Shown here: piece after piece, positions 12,701 through 22,298 of the stretch | How the letters are laid out: every line of letters starts with the position of its first letter | Position numbering within the stretch: the first letter of the stretch is position 1 | NCBI RefSeq assembly: GCF_964355755.1 | Contig: NC_092675.1 | Coordinates: 22,732,412 to 22,796,411 of the forward strand | Reading direction: 5' to 3' | DNA from: Antedon mediterranea | Lineage: Eukaryota > Echinodermata > Crinoidea > Comatulida > Antedonidae | DNA length: 64,000 nucleotides | Made by a program: the position numbers and the translations under genes | The notes under the pieces: model-generated | Told to the model about the DNA's origin: nothing | What the model saw: the letters and a program-made list of their open reading frames with translations, nothing else | The model's database searches: none

Positions 12701-15700
12701 TTTTAGGATAATATAATAAATGTATAAATGTGTAGTAGGCCTTCGTATAGATTTACAGTAGTTAAAACAATAACAGTGTTGTAAGACAATAAGTGTTATA
12801 GGCTACTTATTGATCATTTTGCATTTATTGACAAGTTATGTGTCTTAATTTTATAATGACTTTTCAAAATGAAGAAAAAAAAAGGGGATTTCATCGCCGA
12901 TGTGATTGTTTTACATGCAGGTATTAGTAAAATTAAAACGCGACATTTTGACCATGGAAAAACCATCGTACAGTATCGTGTGCGTGTTTTTTAAAAAGGG
13001 GAATCCCCGACGGTCAGCAGAAAGACGTAGCAGCTGTGAGGAAACAGATACCAGAAGGCGCAGCTCCGATTGGATTCAGAGAATGTTTCAGATGGCGAGT
13101 CGCCTTTTATTCAACAGCACAATGATCATTTTACTGAAGAAATTCTTTTCAATCCTTTTGGTTATAGAACATTCTAATTATAATGCCTAATAAATATCCT
13201 CTCATATCGGGTGTTTATTTAATTTAATTTTAAATTAAACAAGACAGTGAAGAGGCACGGAATAATACGTACACGGACGTACGACAAATACACACACGCA
13301 CGTTATCATTTACGACATAGTGGTGATATGATGCAATTTTATAATGGATATAATGATGGGATTGCCTTTCCAGGAGTCTTACAATCAATGTTCACTGTAA
13401 TACTATGTATATAATACTTAATAGTAAACTGAATGTTTATAAATAAATTGTTTTACGTAATTTGTTGCATATAAAATAAAAGACACAGACGTAGCCTACG
13501 TTTCCTATAAAATATTTCACATTTAAATAAGTACGTATGTACTGTTAAATGACATTATGCTGGATAATACTATATCTTAAACTATGTTTACAAATTGTCA
13601 TTTTTTAAGCCACACATCTTTCTCATAATACTGACCTGTAAAATAAAATAAAAAATCAATTATTAATATAGGCCTAATAATAATAATAAATATTCATCGA
13701 CCAAAGTAAAAATAATCTAGATCGTATAACATCATTTTATCGCGACCGATTTCGAACGCGACTGATATCATCGTAAAACTCCGGCGGGGTTTCCCCATCT
13801 TCAGATGGTGCGTTGTAGAGTGCGACAAAGGCAACGGCGGAGTAATTACGGGGGTTTCCCTCTCATGGTAAGCTAGCACGTTAGTGCGACCGCGGAGTGC
13901 GACCGCGGAGTGATTAGTCGGGGCTTCCTCTCTGATATGGGGGTGCGTGCCGATCGTGTGACCACCTGAGACTACATGGCGGGGCTTCCCCTTTTATGCC
14001 TACACGTTCTGTGTTATTTTGTGTATCATTGCAACATTTTACGCACTTGTAAACTATTTTTTAACGTTTTGGGGCGACTTTGCGATAGGGCGACTTTGTG
14101 ATGGGGCGACTTTGCGATGGAGCGACTTTGCGTTGGGGCGACTTTGCGATGGGGCGACTTTGCGATAGGGCGACTATGTCGGGGCGACTTTGTTTTGGGG
14201 CGACTTTGCGATGGGGCGACTGTGTAAGGGGCGACTTTGTATGGGGCGACTTTGCGATGGGGCGACTTGACTAGCATCCATGGAATGTCCAGTACTTGAT
14301 CCCTAGTTTGCTGAAGAATTCAAAGGCTGCTCTCAATCGTCGTTTCGCATTTTCCATGCTATCTGAACCTGAAATTAAATAAAACTACTGTTACTACAAG
14401 GAATATATGTAAAAGTGTTTTTGCTTGTCTTGTGGTTGTTCATGTTACATTTATTCTCAGTTTTTACAATATTACTTATCTTTATTTGTCATACATACAT
14501 GCATGAAATGGAATAAAATAAATATCAATACCAAAGTATAAATAAATATAAAAAAAGAAAAAAAATCATAAATAAAACAAAAACAGACTTACCATCATCC
14601 CATGGTCTTTTGATTGTTGGGAATCCAAAAGGATCTGCACCCACTCCTCTAAATGTATGCCAGAAACAAACTGAAAACCGTAACCACTCTGCCATTGTTC
14701 TACCATTTATTACCTAGAGATTAAAACGTTTTATATCTTAATTTCTACCTCACTATTTTGATAAAATTGATTATCATTAATTGTGGACCAGCCCGCTGGT
14801 AACGATAATTGAATGTGTAAAAAGGGAAAGAAACCTTGAATTAAAGGTGTATTGTCCTATTGATTAATTCTAAAAAAATAAAAAAAAAAAGATTTAGAAA
14901 AAAAGTGGGTCATTTTGAAGTATTATAATAGTTATTAATTTTCACAAAAAATTAGTCGAAAAAAAAAATGATTTAACTGAAATATAGACGTTTTTTTGTT
15001 AAAAAAATAACTTTGACTTCCAGTCAAAGTTTTCGATCAAAACATATCTCATAGTGCAACACGCTTGTTTGGTTACCCTGTATGCAAAATCATAAGACTT
15101 CCTTGCGATCTATGTGAAAACACCTTCTCAACCGTGACGAGTTGTAAACAATCCTAATTAGCATCATGCATAATGCATACTCGTGGTTTAAAATCTATGT
15201 TTACTTTCGCTCGATACGGATTTCCAGAAGATATGTAATCGAATAAATTTACCTATTAATTACGTAAACTTGTTGTTTTTGGCTTGAATTTTCATCTTGA
15301 AGTGAATAACTTTAATATTACTTTGATTTAAATTTAGAACATTTTGACCTTGATTTTTTGTGTTTCAAGGGACAATACATCTGGTTATTTATTAATTATT
15401 TATCTGAGAGAAAGTTTTAGCAGGAGAGGAAACATTTTACCTATTATTATAAGGCCTATCACAAATAGTTTGATTTCACGAGGAATGTCATTGCACAATG
15501 CATGATGGGAAGGGTTTGAGTCACGACAATGTGTACAAACAAAACAAATCATTTTGCGTTGTGACATACGTTTGCTCCCAAACCCTTCCCATCATGTGTT
15601 GCGCACCCTATTTTCGATAAACCTTATTATAGGCCTACCTCAGTTGCATTGTAATGTTTAAACACCATTACTTCGTCAGCACCTGCATCTGGTTTATACT

Positions 15701-16660
15701 GGATATTACCAATGCCTATACAAATATATATATATATAATGAAATAAGAACATATAAAAAGATAAAGTTAAAAGGAGTTTTAAAATAGGTACAATAATAT
15801 AGCCTAGCCTATAGACTATTGTTGCAAATAGTGAGTAGCCGATCATTATTCCTCAACCAAGATTAGATAGATGTCTGCTAGCGGCGCGCATTATGGACCC
15901 CTTACATCTATGGTGTCAGATGAAATTGGTCGGCCTTCAAATCGGTCGCGTTAAAATCAACATCCGGTATTTTGTATGGAGCGCCGCTAGATACGTGTTT
16001 CATCATATTAGTTTTGTTTGAAAACATTAGAATAAAAAACAAACACCATTATGAAAGACACAGATCCTTCTCCGATACCTGTAAAATAAAAAATGTAATA
16101 TTATTGATAATAAATATTTACTAACCAAATAAAAAATATCCACATAAATTAAATAATCTAGGCTAGTTCCTAAAAAATATCAATAAAATCTATAAAAACA
16201 TAGAAAAGTATATATCGCTCACATGTATCCCGCTCCATACAAAGTATCACGACTGCAATAAAATGCGACCGATTTCAAACGCGACCGCTAGTATAAAAGA
16301 CCGAAAAAGTTGATTTGATCGCGACCGATATCTTAACTAGGATATATGCCTAACATAGTAACAGCTAGCTAGGCTAGGCCCTAGCCTAGGCCTAGATAAT
16401 TTCAGGGCCTACTACTTAGCTACTAGTACTACTAGCCTAGGCTATTCGACTATGCTAGGCAGCTAGTTAGGCCAGGCCTAGCCTATGCGTTGCTAGTTTT
16501 TATGTTTAGTTGTTCCCGACGCGACATTAGTTAGGCCTACCTAGCCTAGCTAGGCCTAGATGTTAGTAGGCCCACCTTTAAAATAATCTTTCTGGTTTCC
16601 ATTGCTAGAAGCTCCTGTACCCCTAGCTTTCTTGGATTTTGGTGGAGCAAAAGCAGACAT
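3778..16660 (-). CDS. xylA: Xylose isomerase, 13 exons, exon 4 interrupted by a transposon
   Basis: Interconverts D-xylose and D-xylulose. Exons (high to low): 16576-16660, 15639-15715, 14593-14713, 14279-14368 plus 11904-11916 (exon 4, split), 11337-11474, 10607-10716, 10303-10398, 7089-7172, 6188-6314, 5620-5725, 5241-5423, 4775-4849, 3778-3861. Phases agree at every junction and give 459 codons when the insertion and its 9-bp duplicate are removed, typical of class II enzymes. Catalytic and metal residues are all visible: H124 and D127 (FHDRD), E255/K257 (IEPKPKEP), E291/H294 (EPNH), D319 (GSIDSNTG), D330/D332 (GWDTDQ), D362 ([13 protein letters not shown]). ATG 16660 is chosen because it alone joins exon 2 in frame. 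As assembled, translation enters the insertion at residue 125 and stops after two foreign codons, so this haplotype should be null. Introns exclude bacterial contamination. Confidence 0.95.
4565..4740 (-). mobile_element. tRNA-derived SINE, family A copy 1
   Basis: On the minus strand a tRNA-like head with A-box-like TGATGGTTATGATGC and B-box GGTTCAAGTCC is followed by a body ending in a segment that includes AAGACTTTGTTTATGTAGA. The same head and body recur at 11680-11825. It lies in intron 12 of the xylose isomerase gene. Confidence 0.75.
5047..5182. mobile_element. Palindromic MITE, family 1 copy 1
   Basis: Terminal inverted repeats AAGCTCTGTTCACACTATC and its complement near 5155-5182 enclose a short core with the CCATATATGGACATG stretch. 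Related copies are at 41053-41200, 49032-49179 and 52993-53139. It lies in intron 11 of the isomerase gene. Confidence 0.8.
5805..6060. repeat. Degenerate minisatellite, unit about 18-20 bp
   Basis: Repeated variants of ATTCAGGGGACACATCT run through intron 9 of the isomerase gene. Unit spacing is irregular and copies are diverged, so the array looks old. An ORF across it is only a by-product of the repeat. Confidence 0.7.
6894..7032. mobile_element. Palindromic MITE, family 2 copy 1
   Basis: Ends AAGCTTGGTTCCCACTAG and the inverted GTGAGAACCAAGC bracket a core with ACGCAACACAAGCG and TGACCAATGACAAGCG. Copies of the same family lie at 37983-38134, 38228-38393 and 42745-42895. This copy is in intron 8 of the isomerase gene. 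Confidence 0.75.
7290..10192. repeat. Minisatellite of a 25-bp unit, about 115 copies
   Basis: The unit contains GATGCAATGCATGTGGACAC and a variable four-base end (GAGC, GAGT, GAAA, rarely GAGA). The array fills most of intron 7 of the isomerase gene (7173-10302). Because 25 is not a multiple of three and the unit lacks stops on the minus strand, long open frames appear in all three minus frames; they are artefacts. Short interruptions with ACACTTAAAGATG and ACACGGAAAGATG recur at 8308-8340, 8450-8485, 8579 and 8779, showing segmental duplication within the array. Units ending GAGT create TGATGCAAT. Confidence 0.97.
10846..11011. mobile_element. pogo/Tigger-like MITE with TA flanks
   Basis: Begins CAGTCAACTCTTCCAATAC and ends GGTATTGAGAGAGTTGACTG, with TA on both sides. 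Terminal CAGT, TA target duplication and 166-bp length fit a non-autonomous pogo-type element. It lies in intron 5 of the isomerase gene. Confidence 0.78.
11165..11240 (+). mobile_element. SINE tail fragment, family E
   Basis: The stretch ATGGCAAGTTGTTCCCTGTT with the following GGATGCTAATGAAA and A-run matches the 3' tail of the SINE at 45784-46012. Only the tail is seen here, in intron 5 of the isomerase gene. Confidence 0.5.
11680..11825 (-). mobile_element. tRNA-derived SINE, family A copy 2
   Basis: Second copy of the 4565-4740 element with B-box GGTTCGAGTTC and the same body motif AAGACTTTGTTTATGTAGA. The 5' end of the head is truncated. It lies in intron 4 of the isomerase gene, about 80 bp from the split exon 4. 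Confidence 0.72.
11904..11916 (-). other. Downstream piece of xylose isomerase exon 4
   Basis: Minus strand reads CATTCCATGACAG followed by GTAAC. It encodes the end of the active-site FHDR motif and carries the exon's splice donor. The first nine bases duplicate the end of the upstream piece at 14279-14368. Confidence 0.88.
11908..11916. repeat. Left 9-bp target-site duplication
   Basis: CATGGAATG on the plus strand, identical to 14279-14287. It flanks the foldback element and is part of isomerase exon 4. Confidence 0.85.
11931..12132. repeat. Left outer-domain tandem repeats of the foldback element
   Basis: About 13 units starting GTCGCCCC followed by six to eight variable bases (ATCGCAAA, ATACAAA, TTACACA, AAAACAAA and similar). 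The order of variants partly mirrors the right arm, as expected of inverted copies. Confidence 0.9.
14063..14272. repeat. Right outer-domain tandem repeats of the foldback element
   Basis: Inverted counterpart of the left array, units TTTGCGATGGGGCGAC and variants. One unit reads TATGTCGGGGCGAC where the left arm has GGCACAGTCGCCCC complement, so the arms are not identical and have diverged since they formed. Confidence 0.9.
14279..14287. repeat. Right 9-bp target-site duplication
   Basis: CATGGAATG, identical to 11908-11916. Confidence 0.85.
14843..15382. mobile_element. Putative 540-bp DNA element with short inverted ends
   Basis: Left end AAAGGTGTATTGTCC and right end GGGACAATACATCT are inverted versions of each other, next to TTAA on the left. 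A similar end, GGGACAATACATCTTTAAAG, stands alone at 46569-46588. Internal sequence is A-rich with no coding capacity. It lies in intron 2 of the isomerase gene. Confidence 0.55.
15491..15604. repeat. Hairpin-forming inverted repeat
   Basis: Arms 15491-15520 and 15575-15604, sharing ATGATGGGAAGGGTTTG, face each other around a 54-bp spacer in intron 2 of the isomerase gene. Probably a small MITE; no clear target duplication was seen. Confidence 0.7.
15870..16340. mobile_element. Remnant resembling the foldback element's inner region
   Basis: GCTAGCGGCGC near 15878 is inverted at GCGCCGCTAG near 15981. The following AATAAA-rich sequence and CGCGACCGATATC near 16320 resemble 13630-13770 inside the foldback element (GCGACCGATTTCGAACGCGA). 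It may be a related, older insertion in intron 1 of the isomerase gene. Confidence 0.4.
16350..16570. repeat. CTAG/AGGCCT-rich low-complexity tract
   Basis: Dense runs of GCTAG, GGCCTAG and CCTAGGCC in intron 1 of the isomerase gene, close to the first exon. A similar tract sits in intron 1 of ELP3 at 56690-56840. Confidence 0.8.
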
Positions 16661-17154
16661 TATTGTTCTTTTGTTGCTATTTATTTTGCTACAAATAACC
16701 TGTTTTTTTCCAGTAGAAAAGAGGCGTATCACGGTGGTACGACCGACCGATCATCTTCACTGGATCAGTAAACACACTCACAACCAATCAAAATGCTTTC
16801 ATAAATCCCAAGGTACCCCCATAAACGTGACTACCTAGCTACTAGCTAGCTACTGTCACTATTTTCTCGTTTTGAGACTTAAATGTCAACGATTTCATAA
16901 ATTTATCAATATATACGTGTACATTTTTATTATACAATAAACAACATTTTTTTTTCTATAGGAAATTAAATAGAGTGTGTATAATTCATCATAGTTTTAG
17001 GGAGTGTGCTCATTTCATAGAATGGTTATGGGAGCCTAGCTCTCTAGTTCGCTCAGCTCTATGTTGTCTCCATGCTTACGGAACGCCGACATGTTGTTGT
17101 CAAAGCAGCAGTAGTAGTAATTGCTCTGAACCAATTTGAAATGTGTTCTTCACA
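16661..17154. promoter_or_regulatory. Divergent promoter region, isomerase (-) and TIR gene (+)
   Basis: The two start codons lie 494 bp apart on opposite strands. I see no clear TATA box or CpG island; the TATATACGTGTACA stretch near 16908 is the only TATA-like sequence. 5' UTRs of both genes must lie here unless further non-coding exons exist. Shared regulation is an inference from geometry. Confidence 0.45.
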
Positions 17155-20100
17155 ATGGTAGATAATGTGCAAGCAACTGGGAAAAACGGGTATGCTACAT
17201 CAGAATGTGCAGAAACACAAGGACATCCTAAGACTATAACTGCTGTTGCTGGCCGACCAAAAGAAGACCTGAACGTGACACTGACAGGTAAAAACACAGA
17301 TACTGCTGCTGCTGCTGAACATACACCACCAACAACAGGCTCAAGCCCAGCAAACCAGGAAGTACAAGCAGTTTCTCAAGAAGGGATGAATGAACGAGGC
17401 GAAGGTGTTCAAGAGTTCAACAAGGAAGGCAAATTAACAACAATATGCAAAGGTGAAACCAATACAAATTCAGAAAAAATAATCCAGTCAGTTGAAAAAA
17501 AGGAATTGAAATTTGTAATAGATCAGGACTCGACTGCAGCACCAAAGAATCTTTCTAAAAACAAAGTTAATAAACAATCAAAACAGAATACTATGAAAAT
17601 ATCACAAAAGAAAATAAAGAAGGGTATCTTCATTTCATACTCTCCCAATGGTGGCTATGAGGAACGGAAGTTTGTTGCAGATACAGTTAAACAATTTAAA
17701 GAAAATAGTTTAAGTGAAGACATTTGGTTTGACAAAGATGAAAAGAATACAAATAGTCCTGCATGGTTTTCACAGCGCATGGAGGCATCTGAGAGATGCC
17801 GTGCCTCAGTTTGTTTCTTATCTGAAAGTTATTTCCAATGTCCTGTATCGATATATGAAGCAAGATGCCTTTTAGAAAGACGGCGTGGAGATAAACCGCC
17901 AAGAATATTCGCAGTTCTGTTAATAGATTCAATTAGCATTCCAAATGGGTATACTGAACTGATGGTTAATAGCATTAATTTAACAGGGTCTTATGCTAGT
18001 TTGAGTTTAGCCGAGAAATCTTCACTTGTGATTGGTAAATTTATGGAAGATCTTGAAGCTTGTGCTTCTGTATTTGCAGCAAATACCCCAATTACCCCAG
18101 AAATGGACTTTACAGAAGATTACAAACAAAAGAAGCTATGTCGATGGACTGCAAATGACGTACAGAGCTGGTTATACTACCTAGGAATTCGGGAATTTTT
18201 TCAGCAAAGCTTCGCAGAACAGGCAGTTGATGGATTTTTATTGATGTCATTGATAGATTCTGATTTATCTGAACATCTTGCAATAGACAGTCGTGTCGTA
18301 CGAAAAAAACTACTTCAGCAGATTTTTCTCACGCTTGAGAAGGAACAACGTTTGCAAGATAACTGGCATTTACGTTTACGCACACATCGCTCTCGTGCTG
18401 AGATTGTTTATCTCATTTATGATCCAGCTGATGTGAGGCTTGCGCAAAATTTTAAACAAGATCTACAGCGCAAGAATCTACAGGTAATTAATACAGTACA
18501 CATTACGACGTCCGTATTTGTCCGCATAAAATAATTATTTTAATAAAAAAAACAAAAGTTGAGGGTGATTACACTAAAAACAGCTGCTAGTCCATAATTA
18601 TTATAATAGTTCATTCTTATATAGCGCATATAAGCAAGCTCTCAATGCGCTGAAACATTATTACCTCAGTCATTTTTTTGGATCAAACACGTATGGAAAC
18701 ATACTTCCATAATGCATCGAGTAATCAGCGCAAAGTTCTGTCTTGATCTAACCGGGTACCCATTTATACACCTGGGTGGAGAGAGGCAAACGTAAGTAAA
18801 GTATCTCGCCTAAGGATACAAGCAATGCGGCAAGAGTTGGATTCGAACCTCGGTCTCACGATCAGTAGTCCAACACCCTGCGCCACACGCCCTCGCATAA
18901 TAATAACTGATCCTATTATTATATAATAGCTGAGGTGGTGTCTGGGGTAACGGTTGATAGGTTCTAACTGTATTTATTAAATACTTGTACATTTTCGGGT
19001 AGTGGCATGTTGGAATTTATTAAACAAATCTTTTTTTTTAATAACAGTGTGGTCTATACAAATTGAATGAATTCAAATTTCACCACCATAAATGACATGA
19101 CAATGAACTCTTGTTTGTTTAAGTTTGAATGACTTTTTTTAGACAATATGTATACTGCCTTCCACTTTGAAGACTAAATGGGTCAGATTGTATTTTGTGT
19201 ATGCTATTGCTATGGTGTTCAACTATCTAATTCTTTGATAAACAATCATTACAGTGGTTTACACTGTGTACAGTCCATTGCATTTATCTATGCAACAATA
19301 CACAAATGAGGACTAACACTAACAGTACGAATTGTCTCAGGGCCGAATCGTCCTGGAACCTAAACAACCAATACAAAGTAATGTTTTCGTGTTTTGAACA
19401 CTTTACTAGTACTACTTCATTCATTGTATGTTGTACAATAAAACACACAAGTATACAATACACAGAGCATTGTATCATTTTCAGGTTGGGTTTTTCATTG
19501 ATTACTTTGTAGTTAATAATTGCCATCTCATCATCAATTATTCACCAACTGGTTGTTATGTTGTACTGTGGATTAAGAATAACAATTGTAGGCCATAATC
19601 TTTTGTGTATGCACTGACTGTACTGTGACTTACTGTAGATAATAGACCCTATTGTGAGGCACATCAAAGGTGTCTTGGAACTCCAAAGAAACATTCAACC
19701 TCAATGTTAGAATACTGATTACATTGTAAAGACCTACTATTGTTTTAGCTCATGAAGAATATAGACTCGCCTCACAACACAAAAAAATCCAAACATAGTG
19801 CAATCCCCATCCACCATATTACTGATGTTACAGATTAACATTTTGTCAATCAAAATTCTCATGATTTAAAATTTACTCATTGGATCAACTAACTTAAAAC
19901 TAATAGTATTTAATTATAGTTTCACTTCACAAAAGAATTTCCTGAAAATTTACATTGTGCATACAAATTCACAAACAGAACACATTCTGTATGGATTTTT
20001 TTAAATTTCAATCATTATTTACTGAAGTAACTATAAAATCTGCCAGTGCCAGACAATGAATTTTTATTTCAAATTGACCTGTTTATTTTGACTTTTTATA

Positions 20101-22142
20101 AGTGAAATCATTTTTTTTTTCAACGGAAGTGAATAACGTTATTAAAAATGCAGAATAACCTATTCAAAGTTTGATTTTTAATCTCATATTTTTGGGAACA
20201 ATGCATCTTTAATATTAACACTTACTTATTGCAGATTTAATTTAATGTTTTAAACTAAACATTTAATACTTAGGTTTGATTTTACCATTTGTTACTCTTT
20301 CAGGTTTTAACTCACGATAAGTTGGGTCAGTCTAAAGAGGAATTTCTTCAAATCAATGGCCGACTGCTGGCTCAAGCAAAGAACGTTATTGTTCTTCTCA
20401 CAGAAGCATCGGTCTTGTCTCCATTTGTCTTCCATGAAGTGCTCTTTGCTGACTGGCTTGGCAAAACATTAGTTACAGTAATGTTCAAGAATGTATGGAG
20501 TAGAATGCGGCCATCTTTAAAAGCTGTATTAGGTTAGTTTGTATTGAACCCTAGTACTTGAAGTTAGTTTTAATTACTACTTTAATACTACTATACAGTA
20601 CTTTTTATTAATGTACTTTTTGGAAAGAAAATTGCTATTTAAATTAATCATGTGCTAACGCGACTCTACAGCTCACTATGTCAGTCGGTAAACATTACCT
20701 CAAATTTGCGCAGGCGACTGCAGTCATGTATATGGCCTTTTTTTCAAAGATTCTTTAAAGATTCTCTACTGGACTCTGGAAACAAAAACTTCTGTTACTT
20801 TTAGGTTATATTACTGCAGACGCAATTTTAAACTAATAAAAAAAGGGACAATCAAAAACTCAAACTGTATCTTTCCTTCTTATCTTAAAATCCATAGGGG
20901 AATGTTCAGCTATTGACTTTGAGACAAAGATGTATTGCGATGGTATGGACATACTTCACCACCATATCAAACCTTTAAGGAAAGTTCCTGGTGTTGTATT
21001 AGCACAGAGTTACTTGAATAGGATAAGTGAAGGCATAAAACCACTTCAGATTTTAGCAGTATCAACCAGTAAGTATAGTAGAATAATTGACTCCTGTTAC
21101 TATCATTTTGTTGAATTTGTACTTTTATATTGATATTGATTCATAATCATGTCGCATTTATTTGGTATTTGCTGTTCAGCATCATCGATATTGCTGTGTT
21201 ACTGGAATACAATATAAACAGATTTAATCAAACATATGATATACACACAATGAATTGATTTGACATTACTTGTTTCTCTAGGTCAGTAGTCATTGCAAAG
21301 TGAAAGCTCTCTTATGTGAAATGATGCGATATTAATTGACTGCTTGACTTGAACTTAACTCTTATAAGGTCTTCAACAGTACATTTCCCCCAACATATGA
21401 TGACAAAAAATACAGTAAGCTTTCCCAATACTGTAACACACTTGGGCTGAGGTGGCACAATAATTTCTGGTTTTCGGAGTACAATTTTTTGTCTACAGAG
21501 TCTTCTATTATCTGCATTTCTTGGTCTTACTGTAATTGTATTGATTAGCTATACTATTATGTTTTTGCAATCAAGTTTTACCACATACTAAGGGATACTA
21601 TGCTAATTAATTCAAATGGAATAATTTTCTCAGATGATGGCTGGTCAACTGATGCTCCACAGCCAAAGGTGTTCATCAGCTACCAATGGGACATGCAGAA
21701 TAAGGTGCAAGAAATCAAGCGGATTTTAGAAGCCAATGGCATGCCATGCTGGTCTGACATCACTCCAACAATGACACGAGGAAGCAGCAGTATCAGTTCT
21801 AGAAGCAGCTTGATATCATTGGCAACATCTTCTGAATCCCTTCAGAGTCACATTCAGCGCAACATGAAAGCTGCTCAGATTGTTCTCTGCTGTGTCACTC
21901 CACGGTATCTCCAATCAGATAATTGCGCAAAAGATCTTGTTCTTGCAGATCAATTACAAAAACCTATTATACCGGTTTTACTGCGGTTTATTGCATGGCC
22001 CCCCGACACTGGTCCGTCTCAAGTGAAAAAGATTTTATCACAGACAAGTCAGATTGACCTCAGCAATGACAAACTTTACAAACAGAACTTTCATTTACTC
22101 TTAGATCGGATTCGTCGACAACTTACTCAGCAGAAGACATAG
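17155..22142 (+). CDS. TIR-SAM-TIR-TIR protein, 4 exons, 745 aa
   Basis: Exons 17155-18483, 20304-20532, 20898-21068 and 21634-22142 join in phase. ATG 17155 has A at -3 and G at +4; the open frame extends upstream only through a GTG. Residues 1-155 are polar and probably disordered. TIR-like domain 1 is about 157-291 (GIFISYS), SAM about 329-394 (RWTANDVQSWL), TIR 2 about 414-520, split by an intron (AEIVYLIYDPAD), and TIR 3 about 587-722 (KVFISYQWD). The Glu position that is catalytic in NAD-cleaving TIRs appears kept in domain 1 (E235, YEARC) and domain 2 (E488, FHEVLFA), while domain 3 has Asp (D677, AKDLVLA). No signal peptide or membrane segment, so cytosolic. It resembles SARM1 in pairing SAM with TIR but has no ARM repeats and two extra TIRs. 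A role in NAD-based or innate immune signalling is inferred. Confidence 0.88.
18590..18896 (-). mobile_element. tRNA-derived SINE, family B copy 1
   Basis: The minus strand begins GCGAGGGCGTGTGGCGCAGG, with B-box GGTTCGAATCC, a central domain including GATACTTTACTTACGTTTGC, and a tail with GCGCTATATAAG. Both Pol III boxes look intact. It lies in intron 1 of the TIR gene. A second copy in the other orientation is at 44085-44372. Confidence 0.85.
20657..20738. repeat. Dispersed repeat R, copy 1
   Basis: Shares CTACAGCTCACTATGTC, GTCGGTAAA, CGACTGCAG and CATGTATATGGCC with 23775-23852. It lies in intron 2 of the TIR gene. Class unknown. Confidence 0.7.
21412..21536. mobile_element. Possible degenerate pogo-like MITE
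   Basis: Starts CAGTAAGC next to TA and ends GGTCTTACTG followed by TA, with inverted ends over about eight bases. The interior is diverged. It lies in intron 3 of the TIR gene. Confidence 0.35.
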
Positions 22143-22157
22143 AATTGTTATTTTAAT

Positions 22158-22298
22158 AGTCAACTACCTTCTGAGACTCCTCATGGTTATCAACTACCCT
22201 CTTGTGGTTAAGTTTAGGCTAGACTTAGTTAGGTATTTCTTGTAGTGAGGGTAGTTGTGTTAGTAGTCTCATGAGGTGTGGTCCAGGGGCTAGTTGAC
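22158..22298. repeat. Imperfect hairpin in the TIR gene 3' region
   Basis: AGTCAACTACC, GAGACTCCTCATG and AACTACCCTC on the left are matched in inverted order by GAGGGTAGTTG, GTCTCATGAGG and GCTAGTTGAC on the right. It starts only 15 bp after the stop codon, so it probably lies in the transcript. It may be a MITE. Confidence 0.6.

Larger units (their letters stand above)
11917..14278. mobile_element. Foldback (TU-like) DNA transposon, non-autonomous
   Basis: A 2362-bp element with inverted repeats of about 0.5 kb (about 11917-12400 and 13775-14278). Each arm has an outer domain of about 13 tandem 14-16-bp units (consensus GTCGCCCCATCGCAAA) and an inner unique domain beginning AACGTTAAAAAATAG. 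This organisation matches sea-urchin TU elements. The 1.4-kb AT-rich middle has no recognisable transposase, so it would need trans-acting enzyme. The termini pair from AGTCAAGTCGCCCC inward; the outermost bases are imperfect. The 9-bp duplication CATGGAATG on both sides places the insertion inside a coding exon. Confidence 0.9.

Noticed and set aside
11852-14277. ORFs rich in SRPIAKSP or GRLCDGAT, and the 94-codon ORF at 12906
   Set aside because: The first two are translations of the foldback subrepeats. The third has no recognisable domain and sits in the non-coding centre of the element.
11917-14278. Foldback element read as an ordinary intron
   Set aside because: Neither end has a suitably placed GT donor or AG acceptor, and an exact 9-bp duplication marks it as an insertion.
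3778-16660. Bacterial contamination as source of the xylose isomerase
   Set aside because: Twelve introns with consistent phases and animal SINEs and MITEs within them place it in the host genome.
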